Origin: Mycolicibacterium brisbanense
GTDB lineage: Bacteria > Actinomycetota > Actinomycetes > Mycobacteriales > Mycobacteriaceae
Assembly: GCF_001570425.1 (NCBI RefSeq)
Contig: NZ_BCSX01000033.1
Coordinates: 1-64,000, forward strand
DNA: 64,000 nt
Direction: 5' to 3'
Positions 37,251 to 45,884 of this stretch are shown here, piece after piece. The first letter of the stretch is position 1. Every line of letters starts with the position of its first letter. The position numbers and the translations under genes were made by a program. The notes beneath the pieces are model-generated. The model had not been told where the DNA came from, did no database searches, and was given only the letters and a program-made list of their open reading frames with translations.

Positions 37251-37889
37251 TCAGTCGATCGCCTGCGTGGTGCCGCGAACCACCGCGACGCACAGGTCGG
37301 CGCACACCGCGGCCAGTTCGTGACTGCTCTCCTGCGGGTCATCGAGCCAGGCCTCGATCAACTGGTTCACTCCGCCGACCATGAAGCGTGCGCTGCGACG
37401 TAGGTCGGTTTCGTTCGGGGTCTCGGTGCTGAGCACAGATGGAGCGTGGTGTACCACCAGGTCGGCGATCATCTCCAGGATGTGCGTGCGGTGCTCGGTC
37501 AGGCCCGCGACGCTGCTGACGTCGCCGGTGGCGATGCGGTGGATGTGCGGGTCTGCGGCGATGATGTCGAGGAAGGCCGTCAGGGCAGACGTGAGCTTGT
37601 CGGCCAGCGTGCCCGGATCGCCGACGCCGGCCGTCACCAGTGCGTTGATCAGCTCGTCGCGCACGTCGTCGGAGATGGCGAACAGCAGCGCTTCCCGGTT
37701 CGGGAACTGCTCGTAGAAGTAGCGCGAGGTGAGTCCGGCGGCCGCGCACACACCGCGCACGGTCACCTCGGTGACCCCGGATTCTCCCCAGATCTGCCGG
37801 CCCGCGGCGAGCAGCTTGCTCCGGCGTTCGGTGCGGCGGTCGGCCGCGCTGATGCCGCCGTATCCGCGCACCACCTGTGTGCGCTTCAT
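37251..37889 (-). CDS. TetR-family transcriptional repressor
   Basis: A 212-residue TetR regulator. The N-terminal HTH (~20-65) has VTVRGVCAAAGLTSRYFYEQFPNREALLF in sequence, the recognition helix being LTSRYFYEQF. A helical ligand domain follows. It is divergent from the DUF2236 oxygenase gene with only 51-69 nt between, and a perfect palindrome (37921-37936) lies in that gap, so it most likely represses its own gene and the oxygenase gene. Confidence 0.92.
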   Translation of the reverse strand: MKRTQVVRGYGGISAADRRTERRSKLLAAGRQIWGESGVTEVTVRGVCAAAGLTSRYFYEQFPNREALLFAISDDVRDELINALVTAGVGDPGTLADKLTSALTAFLDIIAADPHIHRIATGDVSSVAGLTEHRTHILEMIADLVVHHAPSVLSTETPNETDLRRSARFMVGGVNQLIEAWLDDPQESSHELAAVCADLCVAVVRGTTQAID

Positions 37890-37920
37890 TGACAGCAGCC
37901 TACCGGCAAGCCTAAGTTCG

Positions 37921-37936
37921 GACTACGTTCGTAGTC
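37921..37936. promoter_or_regulatory. Palindromic TetR operator
   Basis: GACTACGTTCGTAGTC: perfect 7-bp arms with a 2-bp centre, in the short divergent region between the TetR gene and the DUF2236 gene. Length, symmetry and place fit a TetR dimer site. Confidence 0.7.
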
Positions 37937-37946
37937 AGTTATGGCC

Positions 37947-37952
37947 AGGAGG
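37947..37952 (+). promoter_or_regulatory. Ribosome-binding site deciding the DUF2236 start
   Basis: AGGAGG placed 6 nt before ATG 37959. An in-frame ATG at 37941 lies upstream of it and lacks a site of its own. Confidence 0.65.
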
Positions 37953-37958
37953 TCGTCG

Positions 37959-39176
37959 ATGAACCTGCCCGTTCCGGCCCGCCACCCCGAGCGCCCGCTG
38001 CCAGTGCCCGGCGCCATCCGCACGTTCGCATTGATGATGGGCCTCGGCGATCCGGACGCCGGGGAGTGGCGCCGGTTGGGTGAGAGGCTGACTGTCGGTG
38101 ACGAACCGATGGATCGCCTGGTCGACTGGATGGCATCGGCCGGGATGACGCAGACGAGGCCGCTGTTCGAGCAAGCGCTGACCGAAGGCATCGGCAACGT
38201 GCTCGATGCGCCGGAACCGTTGCGGGAGTTCTTCGTTCGCATCGAGACAGGGCCGGACTGGGTGGACCGCGACAAGCTCCGCAAGGGGCAACGGGCACTG
38301 CTGCGGGGTGGTTCCGATGGGATGTCCATCGCGCGCGACGTGTCGTTGCTCGGTGGGTACCAATTCTCCGGATTCAACAAAACCCTGCTGCGCACAGGCG
38401 CTTTGGAGAAAGGCTCGAATCAGCGTTTCGCCGAGACCATGCAATGGGCGATGGATGTGATCTCCGACGGCGGACTCGACCCGCTCGGGATCGGCTACCG
38501 ATCCACCGTGCGGGTGAGACTGATCCACGCGTTCGTACGCAGGCACGTCGCTGCCATGCCGGACTGGCGGGCCGACCAGTGGGGCGTACCCGTCAACCAG
38601 ACCGACATGGCCGCGACCCTGGTCGGTGCGCTCATCGCGCCACCGGTGGCCTCACTGGGGATGGGAATCATCCCTGCGCCAGGCGAACTCGACGCCATCG
38701 CCCATCTGACGCGCTATGTCGGTTGGTTGATCGGCGTCCAGGACGAATGGCTGCCGCGCAGCTTCCGGGACAGCATCCGCGTGCTGTATCACACGTCCAC
38801 TGCGCTGGCCAAGCCCGACGAGACCACGCAGATGCTGTCGGTGCCGATGGCCGAAGACCCCCTGTCGTGGCACTTCCGCGATGCGCCGGGCCTGCGTCGC
38901 CGGCTGGCATGGGCCCAGCACCTGTCGATCACGAGCGCATTCCTCGGGCCGAGTGCGATGCGAACTCTGGGTCTGCCCACCTACATGCTGCCGTGGTACC
39001 CAGCGCTGCGATTGCCCGTCAACCTGCTGCGCAGCATCGCGGCGATGGCACTGCCCGGCGGCATGGACCGCGCAGTCGCCCGCGGCCAACGTGAACAGAA
39101 GGCCCTGCTACGTACGATCATCGGTGACAGTGAGGCCAACATCGGTGAATCCGCCGCGCACGTCAGCGCAGCGTGA
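37959..39176 (+). CDS. DUF2236 (MpaB-type) oxygenase family protein
   Basis: A 405-residue protein of the DUF2236 group, related to the MpaB oxygenase and latex-clearing-protein type heme b enzymes. Helical, with conserved DVSLLGGYQFSGFNKTLLRT (~125-144) and RLIHAFVRRHV (~194-204), where the family heme histidine lies, and DMAATLVG (~220-227). The reaction is unknown; relatives oxidise prenyl or polyisoprenoid chains. The start is set by AGGAGG. It is under the divergent TetR repressor. Confidence 0.85.
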   Translation: MNLPVPARHPERPLPVPGAIRTFALMMGLGDPDAGEWRRLGERLTVGDEPMDRLVDWMASAGMTQTRPLFEQALTEGIGNVLDAPEPLREFFVRIETGPDWVDRDKLRKGQRALLRGGSDGMSIARDVSLLGGYQFSGFNKTLLRTGALEKGSNQRFAETMQWAMDVISDGGLDPLGIGYRSTVRVRLIHAFVRRHVAAMPDWRADQWGVPVNQTDMAATLVGALIAPPVASLGMGIIPAPGELDAIAHLTRYVGWLIGVQDEWLPRSFRDSIRVLYHTSTALAKPDETTQMLSVPMAEDPLSWHFRDAPGLRRRLAWAQHLSITSAFLGPSAMRTLGLPTYMLPWYPALRLPVNLLRSIAAMALPGGMDRAVARGQREQKALLRTIIGDSEANIGESAAHVSAA

Positions 39177-39201
39177 CTGCGGCACAGCCGAATTCGGAGT
39201 C

Positions 39202-39858
39202 CTACGGGTTCATCGACCCCAGATAGTAGGTTTCGTGACCGGTCGGGTAGCCGCCCCCGTCGGTCGCGATATGCACATGGTCGAAATGGTTGGCCGTCTC
39301 ATTGCCGTAATCGGCTGTCCAGCTCGGTGCGCCGATCCCCGGGTAGTAGCCCTGCCGCCAGATCACGTGCAGCACACCCCAGCGTTTGGCATTCGCCAGG
39401 GCAAAACCCGCGATCTGGTTGCCGAGCTCAATGCCCTTGTCGGAGTGGTAATTCGGGATCATCACGTCGATCGCCAAACCGTTGGGATGCCACTTCAGCG
39501 GATCCTGCCGGTATCCGCCGATGGTGGTGATGTCGGGAAACATCATGCTGATCGCGCGGGCCACCCAGATGGTATGGATCTGCAGGCCCTGCTCGGGTGC
39601 CTTGCCCGCCGACAACGGAAACTGGAAATCGCGCGCGGCCACGGGCGCATTGGCCGCCACGAGTGCCGCCTCGGGCGGGATCGCGGTTGCCGACGGCGCG
39701 ACGGTCGGCGCCGACTGCGGGGCCGCGACCCCTGTCGGGTTCTCGACATGCCCCGGATGTTCGGTGCTCTGGACGTAGAACATGGCGGCTGCCACGGTCA
39801 CCGAGGCCGCGAGCGCCAACAGCCGACCCCGGCTGTTGGCTAACCGTTTCCCGCTCAC
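39202..39858 (-). CDS. Exported protein with peptidase-like C-terminal domain
   Basis: A 218-residue mycobacterial protein with an N-terminal membrane anchor or signal (~11-30), a Pro/Ala linker (~35-70) and a C-terminal domain (~85-218). The latter has TTIGGYRQDPLKWHPNGLAIDVMI and a later HFDHVHIATDGG. The H/D...HxH pattern is like that of zinc D,D-carboxypeptidase-type domains (VanY/ARB-07466-like), so a cell-wall or small-peptide hydrolase role is possible. It is divergent from the RNase HI gene. Confidence 0.75.
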   Translation of the reverse strand: MSGKRLANSRGRLLALAASVTVAAAMFYVQSTEHPGHVENPTGVAAPQSAPTVAPSATAIPPEAALVAANAPVAARDFQFPLSAGKAPEQGLQIHTIWVARAISMMFPDITTIGGYRQDPLKWHPNGLAIDVMIPNYHSDKGIELGNQIAGFALANAKRWGVLHVIWRQGYYPGIGAPSWTADYGNETANHFDHVHIATDGGGYPTGHETYYLGSMNP

Positions 39859-39975
39859 GGGCAGCTACTTTACTGAGGTGCCGGACCTTGCATCGCGGAC
39901 TCGGCAATCTCGTCGCCGACACTGCCCCGCGGTTTGCCACCCCGGCTGGAACCGGGCACATCGGCCCCTGATGTG

Positions 39976-40479
39976 ATGGTCCGCGTGACCGAAACCGCGA
40001 CCCAGACGATCGTGATCTACACCGACGGTGCGTGCCACGGAAATCCCGGCCCCGGCGGCTGGGGCGCGGTGCTGCGCTTCGGCGCCCACGAGAAGCAGCT
40101 CTACGGCGGTGAGACGGCCACCACCAACAACCGCATGGAACTGCTGGCCGCAATCATGGCCCTCGAAGCGATCAGCACGCCGCACCCGGTGCAGCTGTGG
40201 ACTGACAGTCAGTATGTGCGCCAAGGCATTACCGGTTGGATCGAGGGCTGGAAACGCAAAGGCTGGAAAACTGCAGCAGGTCAACCCGTCAAGAACGACG
40301 ATCTGTGGCGGCGGCTGGACGCTGCTGCCGCCAAGTACGCGGTCGAATGGCGGTGGGTGAAAGGCCATGCCGGGCACGAAGGCAACGAACTGGCAGACCA
40401 ACTGGCCACCCGCGGCGCGATCGAGTTCGGCGGCTCCACCCGCGTCGCGAAAGGCCGGTACACACCGGCGCAAAGATAG
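39976..40479 (+). CDS. rnhA: Ribonuclease HI
   Basis: A 167-residue RNase H type 1, which cleaves RNA in RNA-DNA hybrids. All catalytic acids are visible: D in IYTDGACHGNPGPGG (~D17), E in NNRMELLAAI (~E55), D in LWTDSQYV (~D77) and D in GNELADQLA (~D143), with the basic handle GWKRKGWKT and the flexible HAGHEGNE loop. The ATG at 39976 gives a usual N-terminus; GTG 39985 is an alternative. Length is normal for the stand-alone bacterial enzyme. Confidence 0.93.
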   Translation: MVRVTETATQTIVIYTDGACHGNPGPGGWGAVLRFGAHEKQLYGGETATTNNRMELLAAIMALEAISTPHPVQLWTDSQYVRQGITGWIEGWKRKGWKTAAGQPVKNDDLWRRLDAAAAKYAVEWRWVKGHAGHEGNELADQLATRGAIEFGGSTRVAKGRYTPAQR

Positions 40480-40527
40480 GTACAAGTACTCTGCGGCAGC
40501 ACCCCCATGCGGCGGCAGACTGTGGGC

Positions 40528-41835
40528 ATGCCCGATTCTCATGTGGTGCCGTCTGCCGACACCGTGGCCGATGTGACGAAGCCCGACCGTGACCGCGCTG
40601 TCGACGTGGCCCGGTTGGCCGCGCTCGTAGTGGTCATGTTCGGGCACTGCGCGCTGCTGCTGGCCACCATCGACGCCGGCGGCGTCCACATCGGCAACAT
40701 CCTCGGCGCCATCCCCGCGCTGGCCCCGATCACCTGGATCCTGCAGGTCATGCCGCTTTTCTTCCTGGCCGGCGGCGCGGCAGGCGCCTACAGCTGGCAC
40801 CCCGACGGTGCGACGACGTCGTGGGGCGCGTGGCTGCTGACCCGCGCTCAGCGCCTGTGCCGGCCGGCCTTCTGGTACCTCGCGGTGTGGACCGTGGCCC
40901 TGATCGCGGTGCAGTTGACCATGGGGGCCGAATCCGCCGAAGCGCTCGGGCGGGAATGCGTTGCGCTGCTGTGGTTTCTGGGCGTCTACCTGGTAGTGCT
41001 GGCGTTCGTTCCCACATTGACGCGGCTCTCCAGCGGTGCGGCCGCAGCGGCCGTGGTGCTCGCGCTCATCGTGGTCTCGGCGGTGACGGACGCCGTGCGC
41101 TTCGCGGTCGACGACGCCGCGGCAGGCACTGCGAACCTACTCTTCGTCTGGCTGATCCCCGTGGTGATCGGTGTGGCCTATGCGCGTCGGCTGATCGGTG
41201 TCCGTGCAGCGGTCCTGGGTGCGGTGGCCGCCTTCATCGCTCAGGTTGTCCTCGCGGTCTACGGCCCGTACGACGTGTCGCTGGTGGTCACCGGCACCGA
41301 GCGGGTGTCGAACGTGTCGCCCCCGACCCTGCTCCTCGCACTGCACTGCACATGGATGTCGTGTGTGTTCGTGGCGGCCGCCGGCACCATCCGCCGCTGG
41401 GCCGCACGACCCCGGGTCTGGCAGGTCGTCGCGGTCGGCAACGGGGGAGCGATGACGCTGTACCTGTGGCACATTCCGGCCATCGCGATCGCCGCATTCA
41501 CCTTGCACGCGTTCGGTCTGGATGCCTTCGACCCGCATGCGCCCGGTTTCTGGGGCTTGCTGGCGTTGCGTGCTGCGGTGTTCGCCGTCGTGATGGCGGT
41601 GGCGTTCCGGCTGCTGTCGCCGCTGGAACATCGGGCGTTGCCGTGGTGGGACGGACGGGTGCGCCCCACCGGGACCCGGGCGGTGGCCACCGGTGTGCTG
41701 GTCTGCGTGGCCGGGGCAGGACTGGTGCTGATGGCCAAGAGCGGACTCAGCGGTGTCGTCGGCTGGACGGCGTTGGGCTGGTTCCTGATTGCGGTGATGG
41801 GTGCCCGGGCCTGCGCTGGGCGTGCCGCCGACTGA
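40528..41835 (+). CDS. Acyltransferase-3 family membrane protein
   Basis: A 435-residue integral membrane protein with about 10-12 helices. It begins with DRDRAVDVARLAALVVVMFGHC (residues ~20-41), the family start motif with an N-terminal histidine (FGH), and has the RLCRPAFWYLAVW segment. Acyltransferase-3 proteins transfer acyl groups to sugars, lipids or cell-wall polymers at the membrane. The ATG at 40528 was preferred to ATG 40507, which adds seven residues (MRRQTVG) without a better RBS. Its target is unknown. Confidence 0.85.
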   Translation: MPDSHVVPSADTVADVTKPDRDRAVDVARLAALVVVMFGHCALLLATIDAGGVHIGNILGAIPALAPITWILQVMPLFFLAGGAAGAYSWHPDGATTSWGAWLLTRAQRLCRPAFWYLAVWTVALIAVQLTMGAESAEALGRECVALLWFLGVYLVVLAFVPTLTRLSSGAAAAAVVLALIVVSAVTDAVRFAVDDAAAGTANLLFVWLIPVVIGVAYARRLIGVRAAVLGAVAAFIAQVVLAVYGPYDVSLVVTGTERVSNVSPPTLLLALHCTWMSCVFVAAAGTIRRWAARPRVWQVVAVGNGGAMTLYLWHIPAIAIAAFTLHAFGLDAFDPHAPGFWGLLALRAAVFAVVMAVAFRLLSPLEHRALPWWDGRVRPTGTRAVATGVLVCVAGAGLVLMAKSGLSGVVGWTALGWFLIAVMGARACAGRAAD

Positions 41836-41841
41836 CCGATG

Positions 41842-42123
41842 TCAGTCGGCGAACCACCCGCGGGGGAACCGCTGGTCGAGTTGCGCGAGGAGCCGTTGGA
41901 CCTCCCGGCTTCTGGCTTCCAGCTCACGGGCCTCCGCCCGGGCTCGCGCCATCGCGCGCAGCCCGACCACCCGCCCGCCTGCCGAACAGGCGTGCAGATG
42001 CGCTCGGCTGCGCGCGAGTTCGCTTGCCAGCTGGACACGTTCGTCGGCGAGCATGCTGCGAAAGTACGCCGCCTGGGACGCATCCGCCGTCCTGGCCGCG
42101 GCCATGGATAGCTCTGCAGTCAC
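41842..42123 (-). CDS. Small helical protein of unknown function
   Basis: A 93-residue, Arg/Ala/Glu-rich protein predicted as one or two long helices (AAYFRSMLADERVQLASELA, ~18-37; ARARAEARELEARSREVQRL, ~58-77). This could be a coiled coil. GTG start at 42121-42123. It has no recognised domain. It lies between a convergent acyltransferase gene and a divergent ion channel gene. Confidence 0.6.
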   Translation of the reverse strand: MTAELSMAAARTADASQAAYFRSMLADERVQLASELARSRAHLHACSAGGRVVGLRAMARARAEARELEARSREVQRLLAQLDQRFPRGWFAD

Positions 42124-42196
42124 TGCCGTAACGTAACCGTTCGCTTAGATTTCTGCCACACGAACACAACAATCCCGGCGACTCTGCGGATCCTCC

Positions 42197-42952
42197 GTGG
42201 CGCACACTTTCCGGGTGACTGCACAAGCACCGCTGGACCGCTGGGAGCATCGCGTCGAATGGCCGCTCGCCGCCATCGCGGTGGTCTTCCTGATCGGCTA
42301 TTCGGTTGATGTTCTGGAACAGCCGCACGGGCTCACCGCGCAGGTGGTACGTGTTCTCTCAGCGCTCTGCTGGGCCGCGTTCGCGGCCGACTACGCCGTG
42401 CGCCTCTGGTTGGCGCCCGACCGGTGGCGGTGGTTCTACCAACACCTGCTCGATCTGGCGATCGTGGTGCTCCCACTCATCAGGCCATTGCGTCTGGTGC
42501 GCTTGGTGATTCTGATCACAGTGCTGCAGAAGGCCGTCGGCAACGCCATTCGCGGCCGGGTCGTGGTCTACACGTTCGCCGGGGCGACGCTGCTGGTGTA
42601 CGTCGCGTCCCTGGCGGTCCTGCAGGCCGAACGGGACGATCCCCGCGCAGGCATCACCACGTTCGGTCAGGCCCTGTGGTGGTCCATCACGACGATCACC
42701 ACCGTCGGCTACGGCGACGAGTACCCCGTCACGACCACCGGCCGGATCATCGCGGCGCTGTTGATGATCGGCGGCATCAGCCTGGTCGGCTCGATCACCG
42801 CGACGATCGCGTCCTGGATCGTGCAGAGGGTCGCCGAGGAGGACACCACGACGCAGGCCGCCACTGTCGAGCACATCGAGGACCTGCGGTCGGAAATCCG
42901 TGCGCTGCGTGCCGAACTGAGACAACTCACCGCACGGAACCCCGCGGACTGA
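42197..42952 (+). CDS. Voltage-gated-type potassium channel
   Basis: A 251-residue ion transporter of the 6TM-1P type. Helices S1-S4 span ~24-120, with an S4-like basic helix (RPLRLVRLVILITVLQ, ~96-111). A pore loop carries the selectivity filter TTVGYGD (~168-174), followed by S6 (~185-210). The C-terminal coiled coil (~222-246, EHIEDLRSEIRALRAELRQL) probably drives tetramerisation. It is a KvAP-like prokaryotic K+ channel in the cytoplasmic membrane. GTG start; it converges with the isocitrate lyase gene 7 nt away. Confidence 0.9.
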   Translation: MAHTFRVTAQAPLDRWEHRVEWPLAAIAVVFLIGYSVDVLEQPHGLTAQVVRVLSALCWAAFAADYAVRLWLAPDRWRWFYQHLLDLAIVVLPLIRPLRLVRLVILITVLQKAVGNAIRGRVVVYTFAGATLLVYVASLAVLQAERDDPRAGITTFGQALWWSITTITTVGYGDEYPVTTTGRIIAALLMIGGISLVGSITATIASWIVQRVAEEDTTTQAATVEHIEDLRSEIRALRAELRQLTARNPAD

Positions 42953-42959
42953 TGCGTAC

Positions 42960-45248
42960 CTAGTCCTCCTTGCGGATCAGCCGGCCCAGCGCCTCGCGGT
43001 CGGAAGCCAGCAGTTCCTCGATGCGCGGCTTGTTGACATCGGCGACGATGATCTCGCCCACCTCCTGGTACACATCGCTGAAGATGCCGTGCGCCTTCAT
43101 CTTCTCGGTCTGATAGATGTTGTCCTCGGTCGGCGTCACGTAGTAGACGATCTCGGGCTTGAACCGGTGGATCAGCCACAGGTGGATGAGATCCATCAGG
43201 CGCTTCTTCCGGAGCTTTTCGGCGTAGGTGTTCTGATCGCGGACCGTGAGAATGTTGCGGCCGTGACGGTCCTTGATCGGGTCGACGACGACGTCGGCGA
43301 GCTTGTGGTCGCTGTCGCCGTAGATGCCGAGCTCCAGCACATCGGAGCCCGCGCGCCGCGGCCGCAGCTGCACGGTGAGTGTCTCGCCGAGCTGATAGTG
43401 CTCGCTCCACAGCTTGAGCCACTCTTCCAGCAGCTTCTTGGGCACCTCGGTCTGCACCAGATGCTGATGTTGGGTGGACCCCTTGCCCATGGCCTTGGTG
43501 GTCGCCGTACGTCCGGACGAGGCCGCCAACGCCGCGTCGCTGCGCGGGCCGCCGACAAGCGTTTGCGGTGTGCGGTAAGGAGATTCGACGAGCCGCATCT
43601 TGCGCTGCAAGCGCGCCAGCGCCAACATGCCGTCCTGCCGCAACGCGGTGGCGAACTCCTCGGCGGCCACCCCGTCGATCTGATGCCCGCCGTAGGTCAT
43701 GAAGTTGAAGACGAAGCCCATCTTGCCGAGTTCCTCAGGGAATCGACGCATCTCGTCGTCGGTCATGCCCGTGGTGTCCCAATTGAACGACGGCGACAGG
43801 TTGTAGGCCAGCATCTTGTCGGGGTACACGGCGTGGATGGCGGTGGCGAACTCCCGAGCATCGTCGAGATCGGCCGTCTTGGTCTCCATCCACAGGATGT
43901 CCGCGAAGGGCGCGGCCGCCAGTGACTTGGCGATCGCGTACGGGATGCCGCCGCGGATCTGGTAGTAACCCTCGGAGGTCTTCGCCCGCTCAGGATCCCA
44001 ACCCACGTCGGCGCCGAGCTCCTTGGCCTTCTCCCGGGCGGCGTACAGCGACGCGTCTTTGGCGAATTTGCGCCATTCCGCTGTCGTCATCGCGGCCTGC
44101 TCACCCTCGCGCGCACGGAACTCGAGCAGTTCGGCGACCGCGTCCCCGTAGGTCTGCAGCCCGGCGTCGTCCTGCCAGGCGTCGACGAACCGCGATTCCA
44201 CGCCGTCGAACAGCGCGTCGAGGGACTGGTCGGGATCCTGTTGCCACGATGCGGCTGCGTCGGCGATCAAGCCCATGATGCCCTGATGCTCCAGCCACGC
44301 CTCCGCGGTGGCGTACTCACCTTCGGGAAGGGCGTAGAGCAGATGGCCCTTGATGTCGGTGACGCCGAGGGTGTAGAAGCGTCGCATCATCGCCAGGAAA
44401 CAGGCCTTGTACGACGGGATCTTCAGGTTGGTGGCGCCGAGCAGGAAGGGCTGGTCCCGTTCGTCGGCCCGGCCCTCGATCAGGTTGGCCGCCTCGGCGT
44501 CGGTCCGCGCGACGATGATGCCGGGGACCCGCATGATGTCGAGCTGGAAGCGGGCGGTGTTGAGCCGCTTGATCTGCTCGTCCGACGGGACCAGCACCTT
44601 GCCGCCCTGATGGCCGCACTTCTTGGTGCCGGGCCGCTGGTCCTCGATGTGATATCCCGGCACTCCGGCCTCGACGAAACGCCGGATCAGGTTGCGTACG
44701 TGGGGATCACCGCCGTGGCCGGTGTCGGCGTCGGCGATGATGAACGGCCGGTAGTCGACCGCCGGGGTGGCCGCACGCTGCTCGGGAGTCATCTTCAATC
44801 GCAGATACTGCTGATTGCGGTCGGCGGTCAGCAGCGCGCGCACCAGCCCGGCTGCTTCGTCGGGCACCTGGCTCAGCGGGTAGCTGGCCAGATCCGGCCC
44901 CGGATCCTCGCTGATGGATCCCTTGGCCGAGGTGGCCCACCCACCCAGATAGATGCCGCCGATCCCCATCCGCTTCATCACCACCGCCTGGCCCGGCGAG
45001 TACGGGCCGAACGTCGTGATGCTCTTCTTCTGGACGAAGAGCTCCCGCAGATGCGGGTAGAACGCCGCTGCGGCCTCGCGCGCCACCGGATAGTCGGACG
45101 GGATCGTGCCACGCTGTTCGGCCACCTGACGGGCCGAGTACAGCCGAATGATGCCGTCGAAGCGCGGACTGTCGAAATACTCCTGTGTCGCGGCCACGTC
45201 CTGGTCGAAGGGGGTGCTGGCGCGTGCGTTGGTTTCGATCGTGGACAT
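42960..45248 (-). CDS. aceA2: Isocitrate lyase 2 (long form)
   Basis: A 762-residue isocitrate lyase of the long mycobacterial type. It cleaves isocitrate to glyoxylate and succinate in the glyoxylate shunt and can act on methylisocitrate. The active-site KKCGH motif is at ~209-213, with IIADADTGHGGDP (~170-182) for Mg2+ binding, and NLSPSFNWDT and the C-terminal regulatory domain (~600-762) that binds acetyl-CoA in the M. tuberculosis enzyme. In that species' H37Rv strain the gene is split; here it is intact. The ATG at 45246-45248 follows GGAG. It has a long promoter region (45249-45884). Confidence 0.95.
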   Translation of the reverse strand: MSTIETNARASTPFDQDVAATQEYFDSPRFDGIIRLYSARQVAEQRGTIPSDYPVAREAAAAFYPHLRELFVQKKSITTFGPYSPGQAVVMKRMGIGGIYLGGWATSAKGSISEDPGPDLASYPLSQVPDEAAGLVRALLTADRNQQYLRLKMTPEQRAATPAVDYRPFIIADADTGHGGDPHVRNLIRRFVEAGVPGYHIEDQRPGTKKCGHQGGKVLVPSDEQIKRLNTARFQLDIMRVPGIIVARTDAEAANLIEGRADERDQPFLLGATNLKIPSYKACFLAMMRRFYTLGVTDIKGHLLYALPEGEYATAEAWLEHQGIMGLIADAAASWQQDPDQSLDALFDGVESRFVDAWQDDAGLQTYGDAVAELLEFRAREGEQAAMTTAEWRKFAKDASLYAAREKAKELGADVGWDPERAKTSEGYYQIRGGIPYAIAKSLAAAPFADILWMETKTADLDDAREFATAIHAVYPDKMLAYNLSPSFNWDTTGMTDDEMRRFPEELGKMGFVFNFMTYGGHQIDGVAAEEFATALRQDGMLALARLQRKMRLVESPYRTPQTLVGGPRSDAALAASSGRTATTKAMGKGSTQHQHLVQTEVPKKLLEEWLKLWSEHYQLGETLTVQLRPRRAGSDVLELGIYGDSDHKLADVVVDPIKDRHGRNILTVRDQNTYAEKLRKKRLMDLIHLWLIHRFKPEIVYYVTPTEDNIYQTEKMKAHGIFSDVYQEVGEIIVADVNKPRIEELLASDREALGRLIRKED

Positions 45249-45884
45249 GAATCTCCGCTCCTCGTCGAACTCGGGTCTGGTATCCATCATCGCGGGCGGC
45301 GAGCGGCTGCGGAACGGGTTCGCCGAAGTGCCCATCGCAGAACGTATCTGTCGTCGGCGTCAGTGCCGTACGCCGCGCGTGAACCGCCACAGGTACTGCG
45401 ACAGCCTGCGCAGCGGCAGTGAGGGCAGCCGGTCGTCGCAAGGAATCCGTTCCGCCATCGGAAACCACACTGCCGCAACGCAAATCGCCGGAGTCATGGA
45501 GCTGATCCACTGCGCGAGCCGGCCGCCGTGTGCCGAAGCCGGCCGGACGGCTCGCACCGCCGCACCCTCGCGGTGCTCGGCTGACTGGCCCTGCGCCCAT
45601 CCGGGTGTCACTGCCGTGCGGCACGCCGGTCAGCACCGTCGCGGTCGTACCGTATGCCTCGTGCCGCACGGATGAATTCTCCGTGATCGACGGGTGAACA
45701 GGCGTCGCGGGAACCGCCGGCAAAAAATCATCAACGGCGCAGGTAACACCTGATTCAGTGGCGCCGATAGAAGCGACGTATCGGCAATTTCGGCGTTTTG
45801 GACGAGATGCCGTCCGCGGCGAAGCAAAATATGCTCCTGCGCGGCGGCAGAGCGTCGGGGCGACGAGGGAATTGGAGTCAGCGG
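45249..45884. other. Divergent intergenic region, one short palindrome
   Basis: 636 bases between isocitrate lyase 2 (minus) and the DUF7159 gene (plus). It should hold both promoters. A perfect 13-bp inverted repeat (CAGGT-AAC-ACCTG) is at 45740-45752. I see no clear RamB-type site, riboswitch or gene. Open frames in it look like antisense or chance frames. Confidence 0.4.
45874..45877 (+). promoter_or_regulatory. Ribosome-binding site deciding the DUF7159 start
   Basis: A GGAG 7 nt before TTG 45885; the upstream ATG at 45798 lacks a site, and homologues begin with a (M)xTVLGL sequence as here. Confidence 0.5.

Noticed and set aside
45148..45675. Short open frames in the isocitrate lyase promoter region
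   Set aside because: No RBS, Arg/Cys-rich chance composition, and overlap with the aceA2 start.
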